Assembly (NCBI GenBank): GCA_963848115.1
Contig: CAWKCP010000007.1
Location: 186,001-250,000 of the forward strand
Reading direction: 5' to 3'
Source of the DNA: JAWKOK01 sp963848115
GTDB taxonomy: Bacteria > Chloroflexota > Anaerolineae > Caldilineales > Caldilineaceae
DNA length: 64,000 nt
Positions 52,591 to 60,440 of this stretch are shown here, piece by piece. Every line of letters begins with the position of its first letter. Position 1 is the first letter of the stretch. The position numbers and the translations under genes are program-made. The notes beneath the pieces were generated by a model that was not told the origin of the DNA, searched no databases, and worked only from the letters and a program-made list of their open reading frames with translations.

Positions 52591-53784
52591 ATGAAACTTG
52601 CCAATCAACTGGACAAACTAGGCACGGAGACCGCCTTTGCGGTTTCGGCTGCCGCAGCCGCCTGGGCGGCTAAGGGTCACAAAGTCTATCCCTTCCACCT
52701 GGGCGATATCAACATCGCCACGCCTGCCAACATTGTTGAGGCCACATACGAGGCCATCGCGGACGGCTACACCGGCTATTGTCCTGGCGCAGGCATTCCC
52801 GAACTGCGCGCCGTGTTGGCGGACGATGTGGGTCGCAAGCGGCAGGTCCAGTTTGCTGCGGAGCAGGTCTCTGTGCAGCCGGGCGGCAAACCGGTCATCG
52901 GCAAGTTTCTCGCTGCGGTTATGGATCCGGGCGATGAGGTGCTCTATCCCAATCCGGGCTACCCGATCTACGAATCCCAAATTGACTTCCAGGGCGGTGT
53001 CTCAGTACCCTACGGCTTTGTGGAAACGCCTTCCGGCCTTGCGCTCGATCTGGATGCCATGCGTGACTCCATTACTGACCGAACCCGTGTATTGATCTAC
53101 AACAACTACCAGAATCCGACGGGTGCGCAGTCCACCCGCGAAGAGATGGAGGCTGTCGCTGAACTGGCCATCCGTCACGATCTTTGGGTGCTGAGCGATG
53201 ATGCATATCACGAGATTCAGTACGGTGGACCGGGCCTCTCGATCGTGAATCTGCCCGGTATGCAAGAGCGCACCGTCATTCTCTACACCTGCTCCAAACG
53301 GTTCGCGATGACTGGTTGGCGGCTTGGCGCGGCCATCGGCCCACAGCCGGTCATCGATGTCTTCAACAAGCTCAACACCAACGCTGAGTCGTGTACAACT
53401 CACTTCATCCAGCGCGCCATGGTAGGGGCCATTGAGGGCGACACCAGCGGACCTGACGCCATAGTCGACACGTTACATGCCCGGCGTGATGCGGCAGTGG
53501 CCGGACTCAACGCAATTGACGGCATTTCGATAGCCGCACCCGAGAGCACGTTCTATCTCTTCCCCAACGTTTCAACGATCATGGAACGCAAAGGCTTAAC
53601 GGATGTCAATCAGTTGATGACCGAGGCGTTGCAGCAGACAAACGTATCCTTCTGCACGCGTAAGCACTTTGGCCGCCCCATTCCGGGTCACGAGAACAAC
53701 TATATCCGCTTTGCATACTCGGGAATTGACGTGCCCGAGATTGAAGAGGGGCTGGCCCGACTCAAGGTCTATTTCGAGGCGTAG
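52591..53784 (+). CDS. Class I/II PLP-dependent aminotransferase
   Basis: This fold-type I aminotransferase has 397 residues. Seen are VYPFHLGDINIATPANIVEA, YCPGAGIPELRAVLADDVGR, the PLP region LYPNPGYPIYESQ, NNYQNPTGAQS (Asn for PLP), LSDDAYHEIQY (Asp pairing with the PLP nitrogen), and the Schiff-base lysine in TCSKRFAMTGWRLG, a typical SK-x-x-x-TGWR motif. The late Arg that binds the substrate carboxylate is in NYIRFAYSG. It could be an aspartate, alanine or aromatic transaminase. The ATG at 52591 follows AAAGGAGC at ideal spacing. It stands alone. Confidence 0.93.
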   Translation: MKLANQLDKLGTETAFAVSAAAAAWAAKGHKVYPFHLGDINIATPANIVEATYEAIADGYTGYCPGAGIPELRAVLADDVGRKRQVQFAAEQVSVQPGGKPVIGKFLAAVMDPGDEVLYPNPGYPIYESQIDFQGGVSVPYGFVETPSGLALDLDAMRDSITDRTRVLIYNNYQNPTGAQSTREEMEAVAELAIRHDLWVLSDDAYHEIQYGGPGLSIVNLPGMQERTVILYTCSKRFAMTGWRLGAAIGPQPVIDVFNKLNTNAESCTTHFIQRAMVGAIEGDTSGPDAIVDTLHARRDAAVAGLNAIDGISIAAPESTFYLFPNVSTIMERKGLTDVNQLMTEALQQTNVSFCTRKHFGRPIPGHENNYIRFAYSGIDVPEIEEGLARLKVYFEA

Positions 53785-54105
53785 GACGATCGAGGTGTCG
53801 ACTTTTGTAGGTCCGGCTTGCAGTCGGACTAGTTCGGTGACCTCTGGAGCCGTCTGGCGCGCGTACCTTGTCACGCTGCAAGCGTGACCTGCGAAACTCA
53901 TGATCACGTTGTGCTTTCAGCTTATCAACGCAAAGTGCCCTCAGGCGCTGCGCGGGCGGCGGGGGATTCCGACAATGTTGGTCTCAATCGCTAAAAGGTA
54001 GCGAGCCGCGGTAAACGTTTCTCAACGCAAAGCGCCTGAGGGCGCTTCCCGTTGTTGGGAGCCGAATTCCATTCGATGCGGACGATCGATGTGTGGACGA
54101 CGCCT
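53785..54105. repeat. Intergenic region with short inverted repeats
   Basis: The 321-base gap between the convergent aminotransferase and metallohydrolase genes holds a small hairpin TCACGCTGCAAGCGTGA (53871-53887). It also holds AAGCGCCTGAGGGCGCTT near 54030-54047 and an inverted partial copy near 53934. The latter motif also occurs at 33991. No gene was recognised. Confidence 0.55.
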
Positions 54106-55341
54106 TTAGCAACAGCCTGCTGTGCGACCAGCCATTGCGCCCGGGGTGTGGCCCCATTCAATGAGTGATTCCTGTGCTTCGCTCAGTTCAATCCAGGGCG
54201 CGGTGGGACCATCGGGCGCATAGGCCATCGGCTTCCCATCGACGATGGTCCGGGTGTTGCGCAGCAACCGCTTGCCCATTCGCTTGTTCATGTGAACGTC
54301 GTAGAACGAGAAATCGCCCTCATCAATGCGGAAGAGGGCTACATCGGCCAGCGCGCCGACGCGTAATGTGCCCACCTGATCGGCCATCTGCATCACCTGG
54401 GCAGGGCGAACGGTTGCGGCACGGATGACCTCTTCGAGGCTCATGCCCAAGGCCAGGAACTTGCTCAAACAGGTTGGCAGATCGTAGAGTGGGCCGTGGA
54501 TGCTCAACTGGTGGATGTCCGATGAGATCACGTCCGGAAAAAGTCCCTCGGCCAACATGGCCTGGGCTGTCTCGAAGGAGAAGGAGCCGGCTCCGTGGCC
54601 GATATCGAACACGATACCGGCATCCCACGCTCGGCGGGCCGTTTCGAGCAGTTTGCCTGCGTCGTCGATGATGCGCATGTCGTGGCCGGTAAAGCAGTGA
54701 GTGAGCACATCGCCGGGGCGCATCAAATCGATCACCTCGTCGAGACTGGGCGGCCCGCCGCCGATATGGACCATGAGCGGCAGGCCTACTCGGTCTGCCG
54801 CTTCTCGTGCACGGCGCAGCGGTTCGATGCCCGTCCCACGCGTCGTGTTGCGATCGATGCGGGCTTTGATCCCCAGTACCAGTTCAGCATTCTCCTCGAT
54901 CATCTGGGTGCAGAGGTCTACATCGCAGTAGTCGAGGTTGGTCAGTTCCCAGGTTGGCGCGGTCAGGCCGATGGATGAGATGTTGAGCAGCGCATAGAGC
55001 CTCGCCGTCGATGGTTTGGCGATCCATTCCCGGAAGCCACCCAGGTTGTAGCCGCCGGCTGAACCCACGTCCAGCCACGTTGTCACGCCGCTGCGGGCAG
55101 CTACCGGGTCAGCGTGGATGCCCCAATAGGTGACGTTGTGATAGACGTGGGTGTGTAGGTCGACCAAGCCGGGCGTGACGATCTGGCCGGCGGCGTCGAT
55201 CACTTCCGTCGCTGCCTCAGCCGGTATGGTGCGGTCGACCGCCGCGATGCGATTGCCTTGAATCGCCACATCCAGTCGCCCCATCTGTTCTCCGCCCGGA
55301 TCAATGACCTCGCCGCCTCGAATCAGAAGATCGAATTGCAT
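54106..55341 (-). CDS. Amidohydrolase/deacetylase family metallohydrolase (dihydroorotase-like)
   Basis: This amidohydrolase-superfamily TIM-barrel enzyme has 411 residues. The beta-sandwich start FDLLIRGGEVIDPGG and VTPGLVDLHTHVYHNVTYWGIHAD give the first two metal His. Lys in LVLGIKARIDRNT may be the bridging, carboxylated lysine. His in PLMVHIGGGPP and LTHCFTGHDM, and Asp in VISSDIHQLS, supply the remaining ligands. Relatives are annotated as deacetylases of N-acetyl amino compounds or as selenium-related hydrolases; the true substrate is open. The end (RTAGCC) has a Cys pair. It diverges from the P1 peptidase gene across 291 bases, so a shared regulatory region and related substrates are possible. 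Confidence 0.9.
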   Translation of the reverse strand: MQFDLLIRGGEVIDPGGEQMGRLDVAIQGNRIAAVDRTIPAEAATEVIDAAGQIVTPGLVDLHTHVYHNVTYWGIHADPVAARSGVTTWLDVGSAGGYNLGGFREWIAKPSTARLYALLNISSIGLTAPTWELTNLDYCDVDLCTQMIEENAELVLGIKARIDRNTTRGTGIEPLRRAREAADRVGLPLMVHIGGGPPSLDEVIDLMRPGDVLTHCFTGHDMRIIDDAGKLLETARRAWDAGIVFDIGHGAGSFSFETAQAMLAEGLFPDVISSDIHQLSIHGPLYDLPTCLSKFLALGMSLEEVIRAATVRPAQVMQMADQVGTLRVGALADVALFRIDEGDFSFYDVHMNKRMGKRLLRNTRTIVDGKPMAYAPDGPTAPWIELSEAQESLIEWGHTPGAMAGRTAGCC

Positions 55342-55632
55342 GGATACACTCCTTGTGTCAGTTCGTTTGGATGCTGGCTCAACGCTAGAAGTGACGTCAA
55401 TCCATCGTTTTTGGTATCATGTCATGCAGTCTAGCACGGACTCGGCAGCGCGCAAGTGGTGAATTCCGGTCGGTGTTACCGATTGGCGAGATCTCATGCT
55501 GAACCAATCAGGAAGCGGTCGGCGAGTGCTCGTGAGACTCGCCGGAGCCGGCGCCTTTTGAACGGACCTTGTTCAAGGACGAATTACGCATTATCCTGTC
55601 AGCCAGAAGGCATCAAACTTACAGAGGCAACG

Positions 55633-56610
55633 ATGAACAATACGCTAACCGATGTTTCCGGCATCAAAGTCGGCCACTGGACCGATCTGGAGGCCGGGAC
55701 GGGCTGCACAGTGGTTCTTTGCCCTCCGGGGACGGTCGCCGGCGTCGATGTGCGCGGTACGGCGCCGGCCACCCGTGAGACGGATCTGCTCGACCCGGTC
55801 TGTATGATTGACGAGGTACAGGCCGTCTTGGTCGGCGGCGGCAGCGCCTATGGTCTGGCCGCAGCCGATGGCATCATGCGTTGGCTGGAGGAGCAAGGCC
55901 GCGGGTACGACGTAGGCGTGGCCAAGGTGCCGATTGTGCCGGCAGCCTGCCTTTTCGATCTTGCCTTTGGTCGCTCCGACGTACGACCGGACGCCTCGGC
56001 AGGCTACGCGGCCTGTGAGTCTGCCTCAGATGGACCTGTTGCCCAGGGGAACGTCGGCGCCGGCACGGGTGCGACGGTCGGCAAGGTGATGGGCTTTGGA
56101 CGCGCCACCAAGGGCGGCCTGGGCACGGCGTCGCGCAGGATTGCCAATGGCGTCATTGTATCGGCGCTGGTGGCAGTCAATGCCTTCGGCGAGGTATACG
56201 ACTCTCTGGCATCCGGTGAGCCTGCTGGCTGGACGATTGCCGGTGCGCGCAAGCCCGGCGGCGCCTTTGCCGGCACAGTGGACTTCGCAGCCAGCTTCCT
56301 GGGGCAGACCGCGTTTCGGCTGCAGCGGGCCAATACAACGCTGGCCGTGATCGCCACCAACGTCGCCCTGACAAAACCCGCTGTTACCAAGGTCGCCCAG
56401 ATGGCCCAGGACGGCATGGCGCGCACCATTCGACCCGCCCACACCCATTTCGACGGTGACACGATTTTTGCGCTATCGACAGGCAAGAAGCAGGCTGACC
56501 TCTCATTGGTTGGAGCGATTGCTGCGGAGGTGCTGGCTGAGGCGATCCTGTCGGGCGTCCGCGCCGCTGAATCGCTTCACGGCATTCCTGCAGCCCGTGA
56601 TCGAAAGTAG
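55633..56610 (+). CDS. P1 family peptidase (DmpA/NylC-type Ntn hydrolase)
   Basis: The 325-residue protein belongs to the S58/P1 family, self-cleaving N-terminal-nucleophile amidases that include aminopeptidase DmpA, beta-peptidyl aminopeptidases and nylon-oligomer hydrolase NylC. Landmarks are VSGIKVGHWTDLEAGTGCTVVLCP, the oxyanion-type LVGGGSAYGLAAADG, GNVGAGTGATVGK, and RANTTLAVIATNVALTK. Autocleavage would be expected before Thr235 in the last motif. DTIFALSTG near the end holds the partner Asp. The start at 55633 matches relatives; earlier in-frame codons do not. It is divergent from the dihydroorotase-like gene. It probably hydrolyses small amides or peptides in the cytoplasm. Confidence 0.92.
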   Translation: MNNTLTDVSGIKVGHWTDLEAGTGCTVVLCPPGTVAGVDVRGTAPATRETDLLDPVCMIDEVQAVLVGGGSAYGLAAADGIMRWLEEQGRGYDVGVAKVPIVPAACLFDLAFGRSDVRPDASAGYAACESASDGPVAQGNVGAGTGATVGKVMGFGRATKGGLGTASRRIANGVIVSALVAVNAFGEVYDSLASGEPAGWTIAGARKPGGAFAGTVDFAASFLGQTAFRLQRANTTLAVIATNVALTKPAVTKVAQMAQDGMARTIRPAHTHFDGDTIFALSTGKKQADLSLVGAIAAEVLAEAILSGVRAAESLHGIPAARDRK

Positions 56611-56731
56611 CGCCGGATGGCGGCAGAACAGCGATTCAAAGCAGATTTACACGGCTGGATATGCAACGTGATCGTCTGCAAAGCCGTCTATCAGAGGGAT
56701 GCAAGACAGATCGTAGATAGGAGTTCATCTC

Positions 56732-57172
56732 GTGACAGGAAATCAGGTATCTGGTGACAAGTCAGAGGAGCCTAAGCTTTCGGGGAATTGGAAACAGGTG
56801 CAAACTGCCATCTGGCTGGTCGGTCTGGCAATCCTCGCATGGCAGGGCTGGTGGTGGCCCGGTATTCTGGTGCTGGTTGCGATCAGCGGGCTGACGGAAG
56901 CAGGGCTAAAGTGGTATGCCGGTAAACAGCAGGCAGACGCCCTGGAACTGGCGCGCCAACAAGATGCCATTCGAAACCGAGCCACAGGCCTACCGGACGT
57001 CTGCCCCAATTGCGGAAGTCCCATCTCTGAAAATACGGTTGTCTGGCGGGGTGAGTCAAGTGGAACCTGTCCGTATTGCGGCAGTTCCGTGACCGGCGGC
57101 AAGCCAAGCGCTCTAACCTCATCCGATTCGGCGGCGTCCGGCAGCAATGGCTTGGCCGGGGCCGACAACTGA
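56732..57172 (+). CDS. Small membrane protein with zinc ribbon
   Basis: The 146-residue protein starts at GTG 56732 with TAGGAG upstream. Residues 27-60 form a hydrophobic hairpin (IWLVGLAILAWQGWWWPGILVLVAISGL). A helical stretch is followed by a zinc-ribbon near residues 93-118: CPNCGSPIS and CPYCGSSV, two CxxC pairs. The tail is Ser/Ala rich. I do not recognise the family beyond the zinc ribbon. The ribbon should be cytoplasmic. It converges with the FtcD gene and follows the P1 peptidase gene by 121 bases. Confidence 0.78.
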   Translation: MTGNQVSGDKSEEPKLSGNWKQVQTAIWLVGLAILAWQGWWWPGILVLVAISGLTEAGLKWYAGKQQADALELARQQDAIRNRATGLPDVCPNCGSPISENTVVWRGESSGTCPYCGSSVTGGKPSALTSSDSAASGSNGLAGADN

Positions 57173-57195
57173 AGCGGCCGAACTGGCGCTCTCGT

Positions 57196-58083
57196 TCATA
57201 ACAATGAGGCCTCGATGATGCGGTCGAGCGAGAAATCATGGACCTGCACATAGTGGCGCATGATCTCTTCCATCGCGCCCATGGGAATCGCGCCGATGAT
57301 CTCCGTTCCTGCAATGGACACGCCATAGCGAGCAGCCTCCATGCGCACCGTCTCCAGCACCAGCGGCAGCGGGGTCTTGGTGTAGTTGGTGAGGTTCATG
57401 GAGACTTGGGCCATGTTCTTGCTTTCCAGGTAGAGACCCATCGCTTTGACATAGCGGAAGCCGCCGCTGACATGGCGCACCGACTTGGCAATGCGCTGGG
57501 CGATAGTCACATCGGTGGTGTTTAGGTTGACGTTGAATGCGATAAGTGGGAAACGTGCGCCGGTCGCCGTAGCCCCGGCTTTGGCATTGAACTGCGCCGG
57601 CCCTTCATCTGGATACCATTCAGGCTGCTGCAGTTTTTCGGGCAAGGCTTCATACTGGCCTCGGCGCAGCGTCGCCAGATTCTTGCGCTCCGGCTGCGCG
57701 GCTGCATCCTCATAGAAGTAGACCGGCACGCCCTGTTCGCCCAAAAAACGGCCGTACTGCCGGGCGATTTCCACCGCTTCAGCTTGTTCCATATTGCGGA
57801 TGGGAATGAATGGCACCACGTCGACGGCACCAAAGCGCGGGTGTGAACCGTGCTGTCGACTCATGTCGATCAGTTCGAGCGCTTTGAGCGTCATGGCTCT
57901 GGTTGCGGCCAAGACCTCCGCCGGCGGGCCCAAATAAGTCAGCACAGATCGGTTGTGATCTGAATCCGACGAGTAGTTGACGACTCTAACATCCTGGTGC
58001 TGACGCACCTGGTCGACGATCTGTTCGACGACTGCCAGATCCCTGCCTTCGCTAATATTCGGCACGCATTCCAGTACCTTCAT
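57196..58083 (-). CDS. Glutamate formimidoyltransferase (FtcD formimidoyltransferase domain)
   Basis: It transfers the formimino group of formiminoglutamate to tetrahydrofolate, a step of histidine breakdown. The 295-residue protein carries only the transferase part. Features are VLECVPNISEGRDLAVVEQIVDQV at the N-terminus, SSDSDHNRSVLTYLGPP with the His-Asn that bind substrate, RFGAVDVVPFIPIRN, YFYEDAA, GARFPLIAFNVNLNTTD and NLTNYTKTPLPLVLE. The start at 58083 has CAGGAG upstream. The cyclodeaminase is encoded by the next gene upstream (58200-58823), so the two activities that are fused in animals are separate here. No other histidine-degradation gene is in the window. Confidence 0.94.
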   Translation of the reverse strand: MKVLECVPNISEGRDLAVVEQIVDQVRQHQDVRVVNYSSDSDHNRSVLTYLGPPAEVLAATRAMTLKALELIDMSRQHGSHPRFGAVDVVPFIPIRNMEQAEAVEIARQYGRFLGEQGVPVYFYEDAAAQPERKNLATLRRGQYEALPEKLQQPEWYPDEGPAQFNAKAGATATGARFPLIAFNVNLNTTDVTIAQRIAKSVRHVSGGFRYVKAMGLYLESKNMAQVSMNLTNYTKTPLPLVLETVRMEAARYGVSIAGTEIIGAIPMGAMEEIMRHYVQVHDFSLDRIIEASLL

Positions 58084-58199
58084 TGCGTCGTACTCCTGAT
58101 TTGTCGCCATCATCTTTCTCATCATGCAACTCTGTTGTTGCCACAGACCTTTGGCCCAATATTGAACACCCCGCACCAATCGACTCGCCGAGCCCCCAA

Positions 58200-58823
58200 T
58201 CATGCAACCCGGCCAACTACCAGTTCATGGAGTTCATCGGCCAGTGCCTGGGCCGGAAAAATCTCGTTTAGCTTAGCCTGACACTCAGCAACGAAAGCTG
58301 CATCTTCCAGCGCGTCTAGGTTTATTTGCACGTCAAGGGCTGCGATCTTGAGTCCAGCCTGTGCACAGGCTGCGCCTGCTGCGGCATCACCGGCCGCGTT
58401 GGGGTTGCCCGCTTCAACGACGTCTCGGCAAAGCTTGATGACTTCGGCACAGGCCCGGGCTGTAGCCAGCGGCATGAGTGTGGCCTGTTTGGTGGCCGCT
58501 TGGATGGCAATGTGCCTCTTTGCCTGCTCCTCTGGCGTCCCTTTTTGCAACTGATACGCATTCATGACGCCGGTGTAGGCTAGAGGGTCGTCGTTGACAA
58601 GCCGCGCCAACTCTGCACGCAGCGCGTCCAACCTTTTCAGGACCGAGCGCAGCTCAGCATCAGCTTCCGCATATTTCTTTCGCCCAATCGTCAGGTTGCA
58701 GACCATGCTAGCCAATGCCGCGCCCATGGCGCCCGAGGCGGCGGCAGCGCTCCCGCCGCCGGGCGCCGGCGTGCCGGCAGCCAGATCGTCCAGATAGGCT
58801 TGAAGCGTCTCAGTCATGACCAT
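58200..58823 (-). CDS. Cyclodeaminase/cyclohydrolase family protein (FchA/FTCD_C)
   Basis: This all-helical protein of about 207 residues matches formiminotetrahydrofolate cyclodeaminase (FTCD_C). The signature TPAPGGGSAAAASGAMGAALASMVCNLTIGRKKY, LVNDDPLAYTGVMNAYQL, and GNPNAAGDAAAGAACAQAGL are characteristic. It should release ammonia from formimino-THF to give methenyl-THF, acting with the formimidoyltransferase encoded next. The start at 58823 has GAGGG upstream; 58838 (overlapping the RidA stop) and 58817 are alternatives. Its stop is 117 bases before the FtcD start. Confidence 0.92.
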   Translation of the reverse strand: MVMTETLQAYLDDLAAGTPAPGGGSAAAASGAMGAALASMVCNLTIGRKKYAEADAELRSVLKRLDALRAELARLVNDDPLAYTGVMNAYQLQKGTPEEQAKRHIAIQAATKQATLMPLATARACAEVIKLCRDVVEAGNPNAAGDAAAGAACAQAGLKIAALDVQINLDALEDAAFVAECQAKLNEIFPAQALADELHELVVGRVA

Positions 58824-58834
58824 GGTCGACACCC

Positions 58835-59221
58835 TCATTCCTGCGGGCGGTAGGCGACTGCATCGATCTCGACGGACGCGCCCAACGCCAGGTCGGCACG
58901 GCCTACCGTGATGCGTGCCGGTGGATCGTCGCCCATGATCGATGCGTAGGCTTCGTTCATTTCGGCAAAGGTCCCGATGTCGGCCACGAAGACATTGACT
59001 TTGACCAGATCATCGAGAGATGCACCGCACGCTTTGAGAATGGTCTCGATGTGGCGCATCGTCTGAGCGGTTTCGGGCCCTGTGCCGCCTTCGATCAGAT
59101 CCATGCTGCCCGGGACTGTGCCCAGCGTGCCGGAGACAAAGATGAAGTCGCCTGCGATGGTGGCATGGGAGAAGACCGGTAAGCGAGCGAGCCCTTCCAC
59201 GACAACGTTTTTTCTGACCAT
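58835..59221 (-). CDS. RidA family protein (YjgF/YER057c/UK114)
   Basis: The 128-residue protein of the Rid family hydrolyses reactive enamine/imine intermediates of PLP enzymes. The trimer-interface and active-site residues are visible: LPVFSHATIAGDFIFVSGTLGTVPGS, TMRHIETILKACGASLDDLVKVNVFVAD, and PPARITVGRADLALGASVEIDAVAY, with the conserved Arg of PARIT that binds the carboxylate and a late Glu. Its stop overlaps a start of the cyclodeaminase gene (ATGA), so it heads the RidA-cyclodeaminase-FtcD unit. The pairing suggests protection against imine by-products of amino-acid breakdown. Confidence 0.92.
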   Translation of the reverse strand: MVRKNVVVEGLARLPVFSHATIAGDFIFVSGTLGTVPGSMDLIEGGTGPETAQTMRHIETILKACGASLDDLVKVNVFVADIGTFAEMNEAYASIMGDDPPARITVGRADLALGASVEIDAVAYRPQE

Positions 59222-59459
59222 CTTGCATGGTTCCTTTCGCTATTGTTCGTGCTCAATGGTCTCCGTAGGTTTGCTTCGGCACGGGGCAAAAGATCGATTC
59301 CAGCGTGGCGAAGCTTGCCGCCTCGTTGCGACTCGCCCAATCGATGTCCTCAAGCAGTGACCTGCCTGAGACGGCCTGGGGATGGATAGGAGGAACGGAG
59401 TGATAGGTATGAAGTCCTCAGTGGCGACGGAGAGTACGATATCCACGGCATTCTCTATC

Positions 59460-59759
59460 CTATTGGATTGTCGCCGCTCCTATCAGTTGCCAAGTTTCGC
59501 CGCCGTCCAGCGTGCGCCAAAGGGAACTGTCGAAGGTGGCGATAGCGATCTCATCTGCGTTCTGCGGGTTGACGGCGATGGCGATCATGGCATCTTGAAA
59601 GGCCAACTCCGGCATGTTGAGCGCAACCGGCGCGCTACCGTCCAGCGCGAGGCGCATCAGTGTATCCAAACCAGAGTAGAGTACGCCCTCCTCAGCCGGG
59701 CTAAAGCTGACGGCGGAATAGGGCGTGCTATCGGTGATGCGTTCGAATGTCAGTCTCAC
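59460..59759 (-). CDS. Short BNR/WD40-like fragment protein
   Basis: The 99-residue product looks like part of a beta-propeller: SPAEEGVLYSGLDTLMRL, VNPQNADEIAIATFDSSLWRTLDGGETW and the BNR-type Ser/Thr-x-Asp-x-Gly-x-x-Trp box near the end. A full propeller needs several such blades, so this is either a remnant or a very short family member. Its start overlaps the stop of the GNAT gene by four bases, which favours real translation. The downstream 238 bases show no further blades in any frame. The function is unknown. Confidence 0.55.
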   Translation of the reverse strand: MRLTFERITDSTPYSAVSFSPAEEGVLYSGLDTLMRLALDGSAPVALNMPELAFQDAMIAIAVNPQNADEIAIATFDSSLWRTLDGGETWQLIGAATIQ

Positions 59760-60361
59760 AGGTATTTTCCCATGTCAATCCCGCCTTCGTATTCCTTGAT
59801 GACGTGGAAACCCTCGCGCTCATAAAATCGGATAGCCCGAGGATTGCGCTTGCTGACGCCCAGATGAACACCCGGCGAGCCTATTTGGCGCAGGTGGTCA
59901 AGGAACGTAGCCATCAATTTTGATCCGAGACCTTGTCCCTGGCCGGCGGGTAGAATATCAATATGTAGGTGGGCCGGATAGGCTGCAACATTCTTCTCGT
60001 TGCGGAATCCTTGGTGGATTGCGCGGATCATGCCGGCATCGGCGGAACGATCCTCTTCAGCCGGCAGCGGATACCGCTCTCTTAAGGTAGGAAACCATTC
60101 TTGCTCGCATCGAGCGTGAAACTCGTCTGTATCTCGAGTTCCCAGGATATATCCGTTGGATCTGCCGTTGTGTGTCAATACGAAGCAAAGATCCGGCTCG
60201 TAGACGGCATATGGCGCGGCATAGAAGAGGCCAAGCAGTTCGGGGTCGTTGAAATGGGCGCTGGCATCATTCCCGGAGTCGCCGGTCAATAGGCAGATTC
60301 GGATTAGAGAACAGAGATCGCTGGGATGATAGGGGCGAATGTCGAAGTGGTCTGTACACAC
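59756..60361 (-). CDS. GNAT family N-acetyltransferase
   Basis: The 201-residue protein resembles the O-GlcNAcase-associated/RimI-like branch of GNAT enzymes. It has FDIRPYHPSDLCSLIRICLLTGDSG, FYAAPYAVYEPDLCFVLT, AHLHIDILPAGQGQGLGSKLMATFLDHLR (the acetyl-CoA loop QGxGxG), and VHLGVSKRNPRAIRFYEREGFHVI. The acceptor could be a sugar or amine. It is followed by the short propeller-like gene with a four-base overlap. The start ATG at 60361 is not preceded by a strong ribosome site. Confidence 0.88.
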   Translation of the reverse strand: MCTDHFDIRPYHPSDLCSLIRICLLTGDSGNDASAHFNDPELLGLFYAAPYAVYEPDLCFVLTHNGRSNGYILGTRDTDEFHARCEQEWFPTLRERYPLPAEEDRSADAGMIRAIHQGFRNEKNVAAYPAHLHIDILPAGQGQGLGSKLMATFLDHLRQIGSPGVHLGVSKRNPRAIRFYEREGFHVIKEYEGGIDMGKYL

Positions 60362-60440
60362 GTTGAAAACCGCTGACCTTTCTGGCTGTGGATAGGAGAG
60401 TGTGCGCGTCCATATCGTGCGCGTCCATATGATGTGTACT

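Noticed and set aside
59382..59825. Rightward 147-codon frame
   Set aside because: It is antisense to the propeller-like and GNAT genes and has no recognisable features.
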